DNA of 39,540 nucleotides from Bacteroidales bacterium (GTDB lineage: Bacteria; Bacteroidota; Bacteroidia; Bacteroidales; UBA932), in contig JAGBAO010000003.1 of the NCBI GenBank assembly GCA_017938925.1, positions 1 through 39,540 of the forward strand, written 5' to 3'. How positions within the stretch are numbered: position 1 is the stretch's first letter; each line of letters opens with the position of its first letter. This document shows positions 24,013 through 34,211 of this stretch, in pieces. A program made the translations under genes and the position numbers. Below the pieces are notes generated by a model. That model saw only the letters and a program-made list of their open reading frames with translations. It made no database searches and had not been told where the DNA came from.

Positions 24013-24390
24013 ATGGCAAGAATAGCCGGTGTTGATTTACCTAACAACAAAAGAGGAGAGATAGGTCTTACCTATATCTTCGGTATCGGTCGCAGCACAG
24101 CAAGGAAGATCCTTTCTCAGCTCGATATCGATTTCGATACAAAGGTTGGTGAGTGGAACGACGAGCAGATCTCAGGTATCCGTAGCATCATCGCTAACGA
24201 GTACAAGATCGAGGGTGAGCTCCGTTCTTCTATCCAGATGAACATCAAACGTCTCATGGATATCGGTTGCTACAGAGGAATCCGTCATCGTATCGGCCTC
24301 CCTGTACGCGGTCAGAGCACCAAGAACAATGCCCGTACAAGAAAGGGTAAGAAGAAAACTGTTGCAAACAAGAAGAAGGCAACTAAATAA
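24013..24390 (+). CDS. rpsM: 30S ribosomal protein S13
   Basis: A 125-residue uS13 of the 30S head, contacting the 50S subunit and P-site t[42 protein letters not shown] and a Lys-rich tail are diagnostic. Complete. It begins the alpha-operon-type group rpsM-rpsK-rpsD-rpoA-rplQ. Confidence 0.98.
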   Translation: MARIAGVDLPNNKRGEIGLTYIFGIGRSTARKILSQLDIDFDTKVGEWNDEQISGIRSIIANEYKIEGELRSSIQMNIKRLMDIGCYRGIRHRIGLPVRGQSTKNNARTRKGKKKTVANKKKATK

Positions 24391-24402
24391 TTGAGATGAA
24401 TT

Positions 24403-24792
24403 ATGGCAAAGAAAACAACATCAACTAAGAAGAGAGTTGTCAAGGTTGAAGCTTATGGCGAGGCTCATATTTCATCAACCTTCAACAACGTAATCGTTAC
24501 CCTTACTAACGCACAGGGTCAGGCAATCAGCTGGTCTTCAGCTGGTAAGAGCGGCTTCAGAGGTTCCAAGAAGAACACTCCATATGCAGCTCAGGTAGCA
24601 GCAGAGGATGCAGCAAAGACAGCATACGACCTCGGACTTCGTAAGGTTAAGGCATATGTAAAGGGTCCTGGTGCCGGACGTGAGTCAGCAATCAGAACTA
24701 TCCACGGTGCAGGTATCGAGGTTACAGAGATCATCGACGTCACTCCAATGCCACACAATGGCTGCCGTCCAAAGGGTCGTCGTAAAGTTTAA
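24403..24792 (+). CDS. rpsK: 30S ribosomal protein S11
   Basis: A 129-residue uS11 on the 30S platform, near the E-site and the anti-Shine-Dalgarno region. [37 protein letters not shown] and the terminal [15 protein letters not shown] are diagnostic. Complete, 30 bases before rpsD. Confidence 0.98.
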   Translation: MAKKTTSTKKRVVKVEAYGEAHISSTFNNVIVTLTNAQGQAISWSSAGKSGFRGSKKNTPYAAQVAAEDAAKTAYDLGLRKVKAYVKGPGAGRESAIRTIHGAGIEVTEIIDVTPMPHNGCRPKGRRKV

Positions 24793-24822
24793 TTTTTGTA
24801 ACATTAATAAGGAGAAATTACT

Positions 24823-25425
24823 ATGGCAAGATATACTGGACCAAGTACTAAGATCGCACGTAAGTTCGGCGAGCCTATCTTCGGAGCAGACAGAAACTTC
24901 GAGAAGAGAAACTATCCTCCAGGACAGCACGGACTTGCAAGCAAGCGTAAGAAGAAGTCTGAGTATGGTACTCAGCTCAAGGAGAAGCAGAAAGTTAAGT
25001 ATACTTACGGTCTTCTCGAGAAGCAGTTCCGTAACCTTTACGAGAAGGCTTCACGCATGAAGGGACAGAAGGGTGAGAACCTTATCATCCTCCTTGAGTC
25101 TCGTCTCGACAACATCGTTTACCGTATGGGTGTAGCTCCTACAAGAGCAGCGGCACGTCAGCTCGTGTCACACGCACACATCACTCTCAACGGAGTGGTT
25201 TGCAACATCCCTTCAGCTCACGTAAAGCCAGGTGATGTAGTTGCGGTAAGAGAGCGTTCAAAGAGCCTTGAGGTGATCACAAACAGCGTAGCTTCAGCAG
25301 CCAAGTATTCTTGGATCGAGTTTGACGCTAAGGCTCTCACAGGAAAGTATCTTAATGTTCCTGTAAGAACTGAGATCCCTGAGACTATCAACGAGCAGCT
25401 TATCGTCGAGCTCTACTCTAAGTAA
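24823..25425 (+). CDS. rpsD: 30S ribosomal protein S4 (zinc-free form)
   Basis: A 200-residue uS4, a primary 16S rRNA binder and alpha operon repressor in E. coli. The N-terminus ([16 protein letters not shown]) lacks the CxxC zinc motif. The S4 RNA-binding domain is clear: [27 protein letters not shown]. Complete. The upstream AAGGAGAAA gives a partial Shine-Dalgarno match. Confidence 0.98.
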   Translation: MARYTGPSTKIARKFGEPIFGADRNFEKRNYPPGQHGLASKRKKKSEYGTQLKEKQKVKYTYGLLEKQFRNLYEKASRMKGQKGENLIILLESRLDNIVYRMGVAPTRAAARQLVSHAHITLNGVVCNIPSAHVKPGDVVAVRERSKSLEVITNSVASAAKYSWIEFDAKALTGKYLNVPVRTEIPETINEQLIVELYSK

Positions 25426-25452
25426 TAATTAACACCTTAATAAAGAATTTAT

Positions 25453-26460
25453 ATGGCAATCTTAGCATTTCAGAAACCGGATAAGGTGATAATGCTCGAA
25501 GGAACAGACACCGTAGGCCGTTTTGAATTCAGACCGCTTGAGCCTGGATACGGACAGACTATCGGTAACGCACTCCGTCGAATCCTGTTGTCTTCTCTGG
25601 AGGGATTTGCTATCACATCGATCAAGGTGTCTGGCGTGGACCAGGAGTTCGCGACTATCCCAGGCGTGATCGAGGGTATGCAGGACATCATTCTCAACCT
25701 CAAGCAGGTTCGTTTCAAGAGAATGGTTGAGACTGTTGACTCAGAGGTGGCAAATATCGTGATCAGCGGCAAGCAGGAGTTTACCGCAGAGGATATCTCA
25801 AAAGGATTGTCTTCTTTCAAGGTGCTTAACCCTGAACTGCACATCTGCTCTCTTGAGCCGGCTGTAAAGCTTGAAATCACTCTCTCAGTAGGAAAGGGCC
25901 GTGGCTTCGTTCCTGCTGACGAGAACAGAGATATGGATGCTCCTATCGGAACAATTCCTGTGGATGCGATCTATACTCCTATCAAGAATGTCAACTGGAC
26001 AGTAGAGAACTGGCGTGTCGAGCAGAAGACCGACTATGAAAAGCTTAACCTGGAGATTGTAACCGACGGTTCGATCACTCCTAACATAGCTCTTCAGGAG
26101 GCTGCAAACATCCTTATCTACCACTTCAAGTTATTCACTGACGACAGGAAGCTTTCACTTGAGAGCACAATCGAGTCAGAGTCAAAGGAACTTGACGAGG
26201 AGTCACTCCACATGAGGCATCTCCTTCTCACCAAGCTGTCAGACATGGGTCTCTCAGTGAGAGCATACAACTGTCTGAAGGCTGCGGACATCGACACATT
26301 CGCTGACCTTGTTTCCTACTCACGTTCTGAGCTCATGAAGTTCAGAAACTTCGGAAGGAAGTCACTCAACGAGATCGATCTCCTCGTGGAGAAGATGAAG
26401 CTCTCATTCGGAATGGATGTAACCAAGTATAATATTGAACCTAAGAAAAAGAACCTTTAA
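25453..26460 (+). CDS. rpoA: RNA polymerase subunit alpha
   Basis: A 335-residue alpha subunit. The N-terminal dimerisation domain (about 1-230) has [26 protein letters not shown], seen as [15 protein letters not shown], and IAGVIEG-like IPGVIEGM; the C-terminal DNA- and activator-contacting domain (about 255-320) has [14 protein letters not shown] and [12 protein letters not shown]. Length is normal. It lies between rpsD and rplQ, 5 bases before the latter. Confidence 0.98.
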   Translation: MAILAFQKPDKVIMLEGTDTVGRFEFRPLEPGYGQTIGNALRRILLSSLEGFAITSIKVSGVDQEFATIPGVIEGMQDIILNLKQVRFKRMVETVDSEVANIVISGKQEFTAEDISKGLSSFKVLNPELHICSLEPAVKLEITLSVGKGRGFVPADENRDMDAPIGTIPVDAIYTPIKNVNWTVENWRVEQKTDYEKLNLEIVTDGSITPNIALQEAANILIYHFKLFTDDRKLSLESTIESESKELDEESLHMRHLLLTKLSDMGLSVRAYNCLKAADIDTFADLVSYSRSELMKFRNFGRKSLNEIDLLVEKMKLSFGMDVTKYNIEPKKKNL

Positions 26461-26465
26461 GTAAT

Positions 26466-26951
26466 ATGAGGCACAATAAAGCAATCAATCACCTTGGTCG
26501 CAAGAGCGGACACCGTAAGGCTCTCCTCGCAAACATGGCTACCTCTCTCATCCTCAACAAGAGGATCCAGACTACAGTAGCTAAGGCTAAGGCTCTCAAG
26601 ATGTATGTAGAACCTCTCATCACAAAGTGCAAGGAGGATACTACTCACTCACGCCGTGTCGTATTCAGCTACCTTAAGAACAAGGAGGCTGTTACTGAGC
26701 TCTTCCGCACAGTAGCACCTAAGATCGCAGATCGTCCAGGTGGATACACTCGCGTTCTCAAGACAGGTTTCCGTCAGGGTGACGGAGCTGACATGGCTCT
26801 CATCGAGCTCGTAGACTTCAACGAGGCAGCTCTTGCAACTGCTCCGAAGAAGGCTAAGAAGACAACTCGTCGTAGCTCGAAGAAGGCTGTTGAGGCTGCA
26901 CCTGCAGTTGAGACACCTGCAGCAGAGGTTGAAACTCCAGCTGCTGAGTAA
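26466..26951 (+). CDS. rplQ: 50S ribosomal protein L17 with a C-terminal extension
   Basis: A 161-residue bL17 near the tunnel exit. The core is typical ([46 protein letters not shown], each a family motif). The last 40 or so residues are a Lys/Arg-rich stretch then Ala/Glu/Pro/Val repeats ([14 protein letters not shown]), an extension of the kind seen in Bacteroidota L17 and probably disordered. It is the last gene of the cluster. Confidence 0.97.
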   Translation: MRHNKAINHLGRKSGHRKALLANMATSLILNKRIQTTVAKAKALKMYVEPLITKCKEDTTHSRRVVFSYLKNKEAVTELFRTVAPKIADRPGGYTRVLKTGFRQGDGADMALIELVDFNEAALATAPKKAKKTTRRSSKKAVEAAPAVETPAAEVETPAAE

Positions 26952-26987
26952 TCAGAACAGTCGCGGCGCACGGCCGCACTTGATAAG

Positions 26988-27021
26988 ATCCGGATTCCAG
27001 AAATGGTTTCCGGATTTTTTT
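26988..27021 (+). terminator. Terminator of the ribosomal protein cluster
   Basis: 26988-26994 pair with 27009-27015, and 26997-26999 pair with 27004-27006 around a GAAA tetraloop, with a T-T internal loop between. A run of T follows (27015-27021). A smaller GC hairpin, 26963-26967 with 26973-26977, lies just upstream. The signal directly separates rplQ from the convergent regulator gene. Confidence 0.88.
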
Positions 27022-27024
27022 ATG

Positions 27025-30000
27025 TTATGAGTTGCTTTCCCTTTTCTGTTTCTTGTATTGACTTGGGGTCATGCCGGTGAAGTTCTTGAAGGCAGTGCTG
27101 AAATAGCTCTGGCTGGCAAATCCTGTCAGGTCTGATATTTCAGCGATGCTGAGGTCGGTGTTTTCTATAAGAGATTTGGCCTTGTCCAGTCTGATGCGTG
27201 TAATATACTCCTTGGCTCCGGCTCCGGTGATGGACTTCATCTTGTTGAAGAGAGAGGCACGGCTTACTCCGAGTTCCCTGCAGAGGATCTGCTGGTCAAG
27301 GTCAGGATCGCTTATATGGGCGGAAATGATGGCATTCAGTTTCAGGATGAAGCCTTCTTCTTCGGAACCATAACCGGTGGTTGTGACACCTTCGTTGTCG
27401 AAATATCTTTTACGTATGTTTTCCTTGCGTCTGAGCAGATTCCGTATGAGCTCCATAAGGGTCTCGATTTCAAATGGCTTTCCCATATAGGCATCCGCCC
27501 CTACTTTATATACTTCGCTTTGACTCTGCTCTTCTCCTCTTGCCGTGAGAAGTATGATAGGGATATGCATGAATCTTTCGTCAGATTTCAGTCTGTTGCA
27601 GAGGGTGTATCCGTCGCCTTCCGGCATATTGACGTCACTGACTATCACATCCGGCATAAAGCCGTCAGAGATCAGTTCAAAAGCCTTCTTGCCGCCTCCT
27701 GCCGTCTTTATTTCACAGAAATCCATGTTCATGGCTTCGCGTAGGAAATCGAGCAGGTCGGGATTGTCATCCACAAGCATCAGTTTCTTGTCCGAAGTGT
27801 TGAAGGATGCACCTTCTGCGATCATTCCGTCAGCCGGGTTATAACCTATAAGTTCATTCAGGTATGCCTTGGCCGGCACATGTTCCCTGATTCCGCATAC
27901 CGGGATCTCCCACCAGAAGGTAGCACCTTTGTCTGCATTGTTGCAGGCTCCGATCCTTCCCCCGTGCAGTTCGACAAGAATCTTTGAGTATGACAGGCCT
28001 ATGCCGCTTCCATACTGCTCGTTCCGGCTCTGGTAGAAGCGTGTGAACAGCATGGAAGTGTCGATATCCTTAAGCCCGGGACCCTGATCGGAAATGCTTG
28101 TCCTGATCATTCCCTCGCCGGTAAGTTCAGTGCTGATGGTGATGATGTCTCCGCTACGGCTGTGCTTTACGGCATTCATGAGTATGTTGGTCAGAACCGT
28201 GTCGCAGCGGACCTTGTCGAAGTCTGCCTGACCGACACCGGGATCCAGTCTTGTCACAATTTCGATACCTTCTACATGTCCTTCGTCTACAATATCTTCA
28301 ATACTGTCGAGAAGCCACTGGTTGAATCCGTTCTGCTCCAGTTTCAGGTCACTCTTGCCGACCTCCATCTTCCTCAGGTCCAGGACCATGTTCAGAAGAT
28401 CTCTCATCCGTAGCGACTGTCTGTATATCCTGCTGAGTGTAGGATGCTGCTTGTCCTCAGGATTGATGTCGCTCAGAAGTCTTTTCAGAGGAGCCATGAT
28501 CAGGGTGAGAGGGGTCCTGAGCTCGTGACTGATGTTGATGAGCATCCGGACTTTTTCTTCGTATATCTTCTGCTCCTGTTCCTTCATTGCCATCTTCAGC
28601 TTGTTGTCCTTCCGCTTCATTGCGGTAATGAATATGGTTGTGACCAGGAGAAGGGCAAATACTGAAACAGATGAAATGAACCACCATGTGTGGTACCATG
28701 GTTTGGGAATGTCCAGTGTCACCAGTCTTTCCGGTTCGCTCCATTCCCCACTGCGTTTGGTGCAGCTTACGAGAACATCGTGACTTCCCGAAATGTTCAG
28801 CCTCTGAAGGGTCAGGACAGGAGACTTCATTTCATATGAAACCCCGATATCAGGAATCATGAACCTGTATACCTTCTCTCTGAAGATATCCTTTTCCTGA
28901 GTGGTTACAACGATTTCAACTCGTTTGCTGTTACGCGGAATCCTGCATGTTTCACCGCTTGCAGCAGCGATATCCTCGTTGTCTGCCTTTATGCTGTATA
29001 GTCTTATGGATGGTCTGTCGGTCGTGTCTATCTGAAAATCCTTGTCGATGCAAAGCATACCTTGTACACCACCCATGTACACGTCTCCCTCCCTTGAAAG
29101 CAGGTGCGGCTTGCTTAGATATTCATTAGGCTCGGCTCCGTCCGAACTTCCGAACAGGGTAAAGCTGTCAAAAGCCTTCAGATATGCGTATAGCCCGTTG
29201 TCGGTGCCGACCCATACCCTTGAGTGTCTGTCGCAGACCACTGAAGTCGCCGTGTTCAGGAGGGTAGTCTCCACATGGGAGAAAGTCCCGTTTGCGGTGT
29301 TGAAACGGCATAGACCGTGATCGGTGGCAAGCCATATTGTTCCATCGCTGTCCAGATATCCGCATTTGATCACATGTCTGTTGGTATGTCCTTTCCTTAT
29401 GATCTGCGACCCTCCCTCAGGGAGAAGGTAGATGTTGTAGTAGTCATGCATCCACAGGCCTTCTTCTGTGGATTGTATTGTCAGAAGGTTTCCGTTGGAA
29501 CGGCTCCCGATATCGAAGTTCAGTCTGATGCATTTCCCGGATGACTTGTCATACCTGCTTACGGTATTGCTTATCAGAAGCAGGTCTCCGTTTGATTCGT
29601 TTGCGAGATTAAGACTTCTTCCGGCATATCGCAGAAGATAGTTTATCTCCGGATCGTTGATGTGCAGAGGACGGATGTTTCCTGTGTCGGTGTTGAATAT
29701 CCACATCCTGTCAGCATATGACGAAAGGACCAGTTCCTTGTCGGAATATGTTGCTATAGAGACAATCTTTGTCCGGAGTGTCCGGGGGTAATGGGTGAAC
29801 TCTCCGGTTGCGGGATCGAAGCGGTTGATACCTTCACCGTCGGTTCCTATCCAGATATGCTCAGACCGGTTATCCTGATAGAAGCACAGGACAGTCGGAT
29901 TGCTCAGACCCGTCTTAAGTCCTATATGGCTGTCGGAATAAGTCTTCATGCCGCTTTGACTTATTCTTATGAGACCTTCCCTTATGCTTCCCGCCCAGAT

Positions 30001-30918
30001 ATTGCCATAGTCGTCGATATAGATGCTTTTTATCGAATGTGCGGGAAGCGAGGACGGATCGCCGGCCACATGCGAAAGGACCCTTATGTCTCCGGTTTCA
30101 GGATTTATTATATTGATACCTCCTCCATCTGTACCGACCCATATGGAAGAGTCTCTTTCGGTCATGCATAAGACGACGTCATTGCTTAGGGATGAATTGG
30201 AGGTGCTGAATCTTCGGATCAGCCTGTTGCCCTTTTCGAAAACCGCTATGCCGTTGTTATAGAATGATATCCAGATGTTGCCTTTGCTGTCGATAAGAGT
30301 GGAAGTGACCTCGTTGAACAGTGAAAAAGGCGATTCTGACGTTTCTCCTGTCCTTATGTCGACGGACATGATTCCATTATGTGAACTGCACAGCAGGGTG
30401 TTTTCGTCAAGCAGGTTGATGTTCTGCACAAGGAAAGCCGGCATGTCGCTCAGATCCTTGAACAGATTGAGCGACGAATCGGAAAAGGTGTATCGGAATA
30501 TTTTCCGGTTGCTGCCAAACCATATTCCTTCATCGTCCTGACACATGCACAGGAAAGGTGTGTTTTTGTCATCCGCTCCTTTCGGCCTTATTATTTCAAA
30601 CTCCCTTCCTCGTTTACGCGCCGGCCACTGGTTCGTCAGGACCCAGAGGTCATCATTGCGGTCGACTCCGACCTGGTGTATCCTCTTTCCGACGAGGGCT
30701 GAGTCCTGATGGTTATGCAGCATGTTTCCGTTGAAACTGTAGAGCCCGTTGGGGGTGCCTATCCAGACATCGCCGTCCTTCTCCTTGTATATGCAGTTTA
30801 CAGTGGAAATCAGTCCCTCCTTTTGAGAGATCTGTGTATATATGAACTGTTCCTTTGCTGCGGTGGGTAATATGACCGAAAGAAATAGTATGAGTGTGGT
30901 CAGAATGGGTTTTAACAT
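27025..30918 (-). CDS. Hybrid two-component system regulator (HTCS) of the polysaccharide locus
   Basis: A 1297-residue single-chain sensor and response regulator. Domains in order: signal peptide; a periplasmic two-component-type beta-propeller (about 25-640, repeats such as DGDVWIGTPNGLYSF, IWVGTDGGG and VWVGTDNGLYAY); a Y_Y_Y domain (about 645-740); a transmembrane helix (about 745-767); a histidine kinase with His798 in the motif ISHELRTPL; an ATPase domain with NAVKHS, DQGPGL and GSGIGLSYSK; a receiver domain with phospho-acceptor Asp1095 (SDVNMPEGDG); and a C-terminal AraC-type DNA-binding domain (about 1190-1290; SQSYFSTAFKNFTGMTPSQYKK). HTCS proteins sense glycan fragments and activate the adjacent susCD operon. 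It diverges from susC, as expected for its target. Confidence 0.96.
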   Translation of the reverse strand: MLKPILTTLILFLSVILPTAAKEQFIYTQISQKEGLISTVNCIYKEKDGDVWIGTPNGLYSFNGNMLHNHQDSALVGKRIHQVGVDRNDDLWVLTNQWPARKRGREFEIIRPKGADDKNTPFLCMCQDDEGIWFGSNRKIFRYTFSDSSLNLFKDLSDMPAFLVQNINLLDENTLLCSSHNGIMSVDIRTGETSESPFSLFNEVTSTLIDSKGNIWISFYNNGIAVFEKGNRLIRRFSTSNSSLSNDVVLCMTERDSSIWVGTDGGGINIINPETGDIRVLSHVAGDPSSLPAHSIKSIYIDDYGNIWAGSIREGLIRISQSGMKTYSDSHIGLKTGLSNPTVLCFYQDNRSEHIWIGTDGEGINRFDPATGEFTHYPRTLRTKIVSIATYSDKELVLSSYADRMWIFNTDTGNIRPLHINDPEINYLLRYAGRSLNLANESNGDLLLISNTVSRYDKSSGKCIRLNFDIGSRSNGNLLTIQSTEEGLWMHDYYNIYLLPEGGSQIIRKGHTNRHVIKCGYLDSDGTIWLATDHGLCRFNTANGTFSHVETTLLNTATSVVCDRHSRVWVGTDNGLYAYLKAFDSFTLFGSSDGAEPNEYLSKPHLLSREGDVYMGGVQGMLCIDKDFQIDTTDRPSIRLYSIKADNEDIAAASGETCRIPRNSKRVEIVVTTQEKDIFREKVYRFMIPDIGVSYEMKSPVLTLQRLNISGSHDVLVSCTKRSGEWSEPERLVTLDIPKPWYHTWWFISSVSVFALLLVTTIFITAMKRKDNKLKMAMKEQEQKIYEEKVRMLINISHELRTPLTLIMAPLKRLLSDINPEDKQHPTLSRIYRQSLRMRDLLNMVLDLRKMEVGKSDLKLEQNGFNQWLLDSIEDIVDEGHVEGIEIVTRLDPGVGQADFDKVRCDTVLTNILMNAVKHSRSGDIITISTELTGEGMIRTSISDQGPGLKDIDTSMLFTRFYQSRNEQYGSGIGLSYSKILVELHGGRIGACNNADKGATFWWEIPVCGIREHVPAKAYLNELIGYNPADGMIAEGASFNTSDKKLMLVDDNPDLLDFLREAMNMDFCEIKTAGGGKKAFELISDGFMPDVIVSDVNMPEGDGYTLCNRLKSDERFMHIPIILLTARGEEQSQSEVYKVGADAYMGKPFEIETLMELIRNLLRRKENIRKRYFDNEGVTTTGYGSEEEGFILKLNAIISAHISDPDLDQQILCRELGVSRASLFNKMKSITGAGAKEYITRIRLDKAKSLIENTDLSIAEISDLTGFASQSYFSTAFKNFTGMTPSQYKKQKRESNS

Positions 30919-30937
30919 AATGGATGTGGGTCTCCTA

Positions 30938-30968
30938 CAAATATACGAATATCCTTCGTTTTTTCAAA
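30938..30968 (-). promoter_or_regulatory. Promoter of the HTCS regulator gene
   Basis: On the minus strand TTTG at 30968-30965 and TATATTTG at 30945-30938 match the -33 and -7 elements exactly with a 19-base spacer. The start codon is 20 bases downstream of the -7 box. Confidence 0.75.
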
Positions 30969-30992
30969 AATGTCTATAAATCTTTCAAAAAT
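30962..30992. repeat. Direct repeat TTTCAAAAAT in the regulator-susC intergenic region
   Basis: TTTCAAAAAT occurs at 30962-30971 and 30983-30992, a 21-base period equal to two DNA turns. The first copy overlaps the -33 element of the regulator promoter. The second is about 78 bases upstream of the susC -7 box. A regulator binding site is possible; the sequence is A/T-rich, so chance is not excluded. Confidence 0.5.
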
Positions 30993-31046
30993 CACTTTAT
31001 GGGTCCCTGTGATGACAAAATCTAAAACTTAATAGTTAAATTTGAA

Positions 31047-31077
31047 TCTGAAGGCTGTAATGCCGGGCTTAACTTTG
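31047..31077 (+). promoter_or_regulatory. Promoter of the susC-susD-GH16 operon
   Basis: TAACTTTG at 31070-31077 is an exact -7 match. TCTG at 31047-31050, 19 bases upstream, is a near match to the -33 TTTG; an exact TTTG at 31041-31044 is too far (25 bases). A weak -33 would suit an activator-dependent promoter. The susC ATG is 25 bases downstream. Confidence 0.6.
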
Positions 31078-31101
31078 CGACAGAATCAAAAACATCGCGT
31101 T

Positions 31102-34100
31102 ATGAAGAAACTGAATCACATCCTGTGTATTTTCCTTTTTATGGCTGTCACAGCAACGGCCATGAGCGGCCAGACTGCGGACACCCTGGTCCTGGATGAG
31201 TCCATAGTAATAGGAATGGGCAGGCAGAAAAGGAATACCGTGACTGCGGCGGTCAGCACGATAGACTCCCGTACAGTGTCAGCACGTCCTGTGTCTGACC
31301 TGACCGGTGCACTGCAGGGAAATGCAGTCGGGTTCAATATAGTCACGGATGCCGGCTCCGACGCAGTGGGAGGAGAGCCCGGAGCACCTGTCAGGTTCAA
31401 TATCAGAGGACAGGGAAGTGTCAACGGCGGGGAACCTTACGTACTGGTGGATGGTGTCGAGCAGAGTCTGAGCAATGTGAATGTGGCTGATGTCGAAAGC
31501 ATAACCATTCTGAAGGACGCGTCGGCCTCATCCGTCTATGGAGCCAGAGCGGCATATGGAGTGGTCCTGGTCACGACAAAGAGTGGTACCGAAGGCAGAC
31601 CTACGGTAAACTACAACGGAAGCGTAGGATTCAGTTCACCCATCGGCATGCCGGAGATCATGGCTTCTGTTGACTTTGCCGGGTACATGAACGAGATGCG
31701 GGAAAACTCAGGCCAGACCCCTTTGTTCAGTCCTTCCGCAATCAAGCGTCTGGAAGATTTTGCCTCTGATCCGTATTCCGAGTCCTTCCCCGGGATCTCG
31801 GTCAACGAAAACGGCGACAACTGGGCCTCTTCCTATTATAATCAGTATGCAGACACCGATTGGTTCGATTATTATTTCAAGGACTATGCGATACGCCAGT
31901 CACATAACCTCAGTGTTTCGGGAGGGACATCAAAGGTGAATTACTATGTGGGTGCAGGATATCTGTCTCAGGACGGACTTCTTGATCAGGTGGAAGACGA
32001 ACTTGACAAATACCACGTCAACATAAAACTGTCAGCTCTGGTCAAGCCTTGGCTCAAGATGAACTTCAACAACAGTCTCACGGTCTCCGATCTGGCACGT
32101 CCCCTTGCCAACCAGACCATTTTCTATGCCCTGATTTCAGACAGGTATCCCACACAGACCACGGTCCTTCCCGTGGACGGAGAGTACTCCCTTCCCTCCT
32201 GGAACGAGGTCATGTACCTCAAGGAGACAAGCTACACCAGCGTTTCCGTGTCTGATGCCATGTCTCTTTCCGTCACTGCAACACCTCTTGAAGGCTGGGA
32301 CATCACGGCCGAGATGAAGGCACGCATGGATGTGCAGGACAACAGTTTTGCCATGGGATTCCCCAAGACGACACTTCCTGACGGCAGGATTGTGGTGACT
32401 TCAGGCAGCAGGCAGGGCTACCAATATCCCGGCATGCATTGGAAGAACACGAGCTTCGGTTCATATACGCGTGGAAATTCATCAGGAATCTACCTTTCTC
32501 CCAATGTGTTCTCGACATTTGAGGCGAAATCCGGTCGCCACTACTTCAAGGCCATGATAGGTTTTCAGACCGAATACCAGAAGAATTCGAGCAGTTATAC
32601 CTATAAGGACGGAGTGCTCAGTGAAGGTGTGTTCTCCTTTTCGAATTCAGATGGAACCGTCGTTTCAGACGAATTACGCAATCACTGGGCGACAGCAGGC
32701 TTCTATGCAAGAATGAACTGGAACTGGAGGGAAATCTGCTTTGCGGAAATCAGCGGAAGGGCGGATGGGTCGTCGCGCTTTGCTCCGGGACATCGCTGGG
32801 GCTTCTTCCCTGCGGCATCGGTGGGCTGTGACATAGCAAGGACAGAAAGATTCAGAGCACTTCACACTCCTTTTTCCCAGATGAAGATCAGGCTCTCCTA
32901 CGGACGGCTCGGCAATCAGAACGGTGCAGGACTTTACCAGTATCTTGCCATCATGCCTTTGAATCCGGCCAATCCCAATGCGTGGCTTCTCCCTGGCGGC
33001 ACTTCAGACATATCTCAAGGAACGGTGGCGACGGTTCCCCTGATGGTCAGTCCTTTCATCACATGGGAGAAGGTGGACAATGCGGATATAGGTCTGGACC
33101 TGTCCCTCTTCAATGACCGTCTCAGTCTGACCTTTGACGCATACCAGCGTACCACCACAGACATGATAGGTCCGGCAGAGGCCCTGCCTTCGATAAGCGG
33201 AATACCCTCAGGCAGCAGGGCCAAGGTGAACAATTCCACTCTCAGGAACAGAGGTTGGGAACTCACGGTGAACTGGTCTGATATACTTCCCGGAGGGTTT
33301 TCCTACAGTGCCGGATTCAATCTTTTCGACTACAAGGCAGTGGTGACCCGCTATAATAATCCGGAAGGAATGATTTCCAACAATCACACGGGTCTGGCGG
33401 CGAACAAAGGATACTATGAGGGAATGGATCTCGGAGAGATATGGGGATACGAGGCGGATGTGCTCTTCACTTCCGGTGAGGAGGTGGATGAGTACCTTGA
33501 AGATGTCGACATGAGTTTCTTCAAGCCCCGGAGCCAATGGATGGTCGGCGACCTGAAGTTCAAGGATTCCAACGGCGACGGCAGAGTGGATCCGGGCAAA
33601 GGGACAATTGATGACCATGGCGACCTGAAGGTGATAGGAAATGCCACTCCCAGGTTCTCGTTCGGAATAAATCTGTCTGCGGGATATAAGGGACTTGAAA
33701 TATCCACTTTGCTTCAGGGTGTGGCAAAGAGGGATTTCCCGATGGCCGGAAGCACATATCTCTTCGGCGGACGCAACTATTTCACGGATCATCTTGATCA
33801 TTTCAGTAATGACAACCCGTCAGGATGGCTTCCTCGTCTGACAGACGGCACCGGGGCAGCAGACACGGACTGGAGGGTCAACACGGGATACAACACATCC
33901 AGATATCTTCTCAATGCAGCCTACATGAGGATGAAGAATCTGACTGTCTCTTATGACTTTGCCGCCACTGTCCTGAAGAACACCGGGATAAGCCGTCTGA
34001 GGATATATGCGACATGTGACAATGTGTTCACGCTTGACGCGCTTCCGGATGCCTTTGATCCTGAGACCCTGAATATCGTGAACACTTGGGCGGGAGGCAG

Positions 34101-34206
34101 CCGGGAAACGGCTCCCGGACTCACCACACCTATGGTGCAGAACGGAAACGGGAAGGTCTATCCGCTTTCCAGGACATTTGTTTTTGGTATTGATATAACA
34201 TTCTGA
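31102..34206 (+). CDS. SusC/RagA-family TonB-dependent outer membrane transporter
   Basis: A 1034-residue outer membrane transporter that imports oligosaccharides with SusD and TonB energy. A signal peptide (about 1-23) is followed directly by the TonB-box-like LVLDESIVIGMG and the plug domain (VRFNIRGQGSVNGGEPYVLVDGVEQ, read as NIRGQGSV and PYVLVDGVEQ; ILKDASASSVYGARAAYGVVLVTTK), then the barrel and a C-terminal FGIDITF ending in Phe. The carboxypeptidase-D regulatory-like domain of about 80 residues that normally precedes the TonB box in SusC proteins is absent. Start 31102 is chosen because it opens the signal peptide; an upstream in-frame ATG at 31042 would lie before the promoter. susD follows after 5 bases. 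Confidence 0.95.
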   Translation: MKKLNHILCIFLFMAVTATAMSGQTADTLVLDESIVIGMGRQKRNTVTAAVSTIDSRTVSARPVSDLTGALQGNAVGFNIVTDAGSDAVGGEPGAPVRFNIRGQGSVNGGEPYVLVDGVEQSLSNVNVADVESITILKDASASSVYGARAAYGVVLVTTKSGTEGRPTVNYNGSVGFSSPIGMPEIMASVDFAGYMNEMRENSGQTPLFSPSAIKRLEDFASDPYSESFPGISVNENGDNWASSYYNQYADTDWFDYYFKDYAIRQSHNLSVSGGTSKVNYYVGAGYLSQDGLLDQVEDELDKYHVNIKLSALVKPWLKMNFNNSLTVSDLARPLANQTIFYALISDRYPTQTTVLPVDGEYSLPSWNEVMYLKETSYTSVSVSDAMSLSVTATPLEGWDITAEMKARMDVQDNSFAMGFPKTTLPDGRIVVTSGSRQGYQYPGMHWKNTSFGSYTRGNSSGIYLSPNVFSTFEAKSGRHYFKAMIGFQTEYQKNSSSYTYKDGVLSEGVFSFSNSDGTVVSDELRNHWATAGFYARMNWNWREICFAEISGRADGSSRFAPGHRWGFFPAASVGCDIARTERFRALHTPFSQMKIRLSYGRLGNQNGAGLYQYLAIMPLNPANPNAWLLPGGTSDISQGTVATVPLMVSPFITWEKVDNADIGLDLSLFNDRLSLTFDAYQRTTTDMIGPAEALPSISGIPSGSRAKVNNSTLRNRGWELTVNWSDILPGGFSYSAGFNLFDYKAVVTRYNNPEGMISNNHTGLAANKGYYEGMDLGEIWGYEADVLFTSGEEVDEYLEDVDMSFFKPRSQWMVGDLKFKDSNGDGRVDPGKGTIDDHGDLKVIGNATPRFSFGINLSAGYKGLEISTLLQGVAKRDFPMAGSTYLFGGRNYFTDHLDHFSNDNPSGWLPRLTDGTGAADTDWRVNTGYNTSRYLLNAAYMRMKNLTVSYDFAATVLKNTGISRLRIYATCDNVFTLDALPDAFDPETLNIVNTWAGGSRETAPGLTTPMVQNGNGKVYPLSRTFVFGIDITF

Positions 34207-34211
34207 CAATT

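Noticed and set aside
26833-27030. Leu/Arg-rich open frame overlapping the end of rplQ
   Set aside because: It is an out-of-frame reading of the Ala/Glu/Pro-rich L17 tail and runs into the terminator.
33208-33801. 197-codon minus-strand open frame within susC
   Set aside because: It is a shadow of the susC coding sequence without any recognisable domain or start context.
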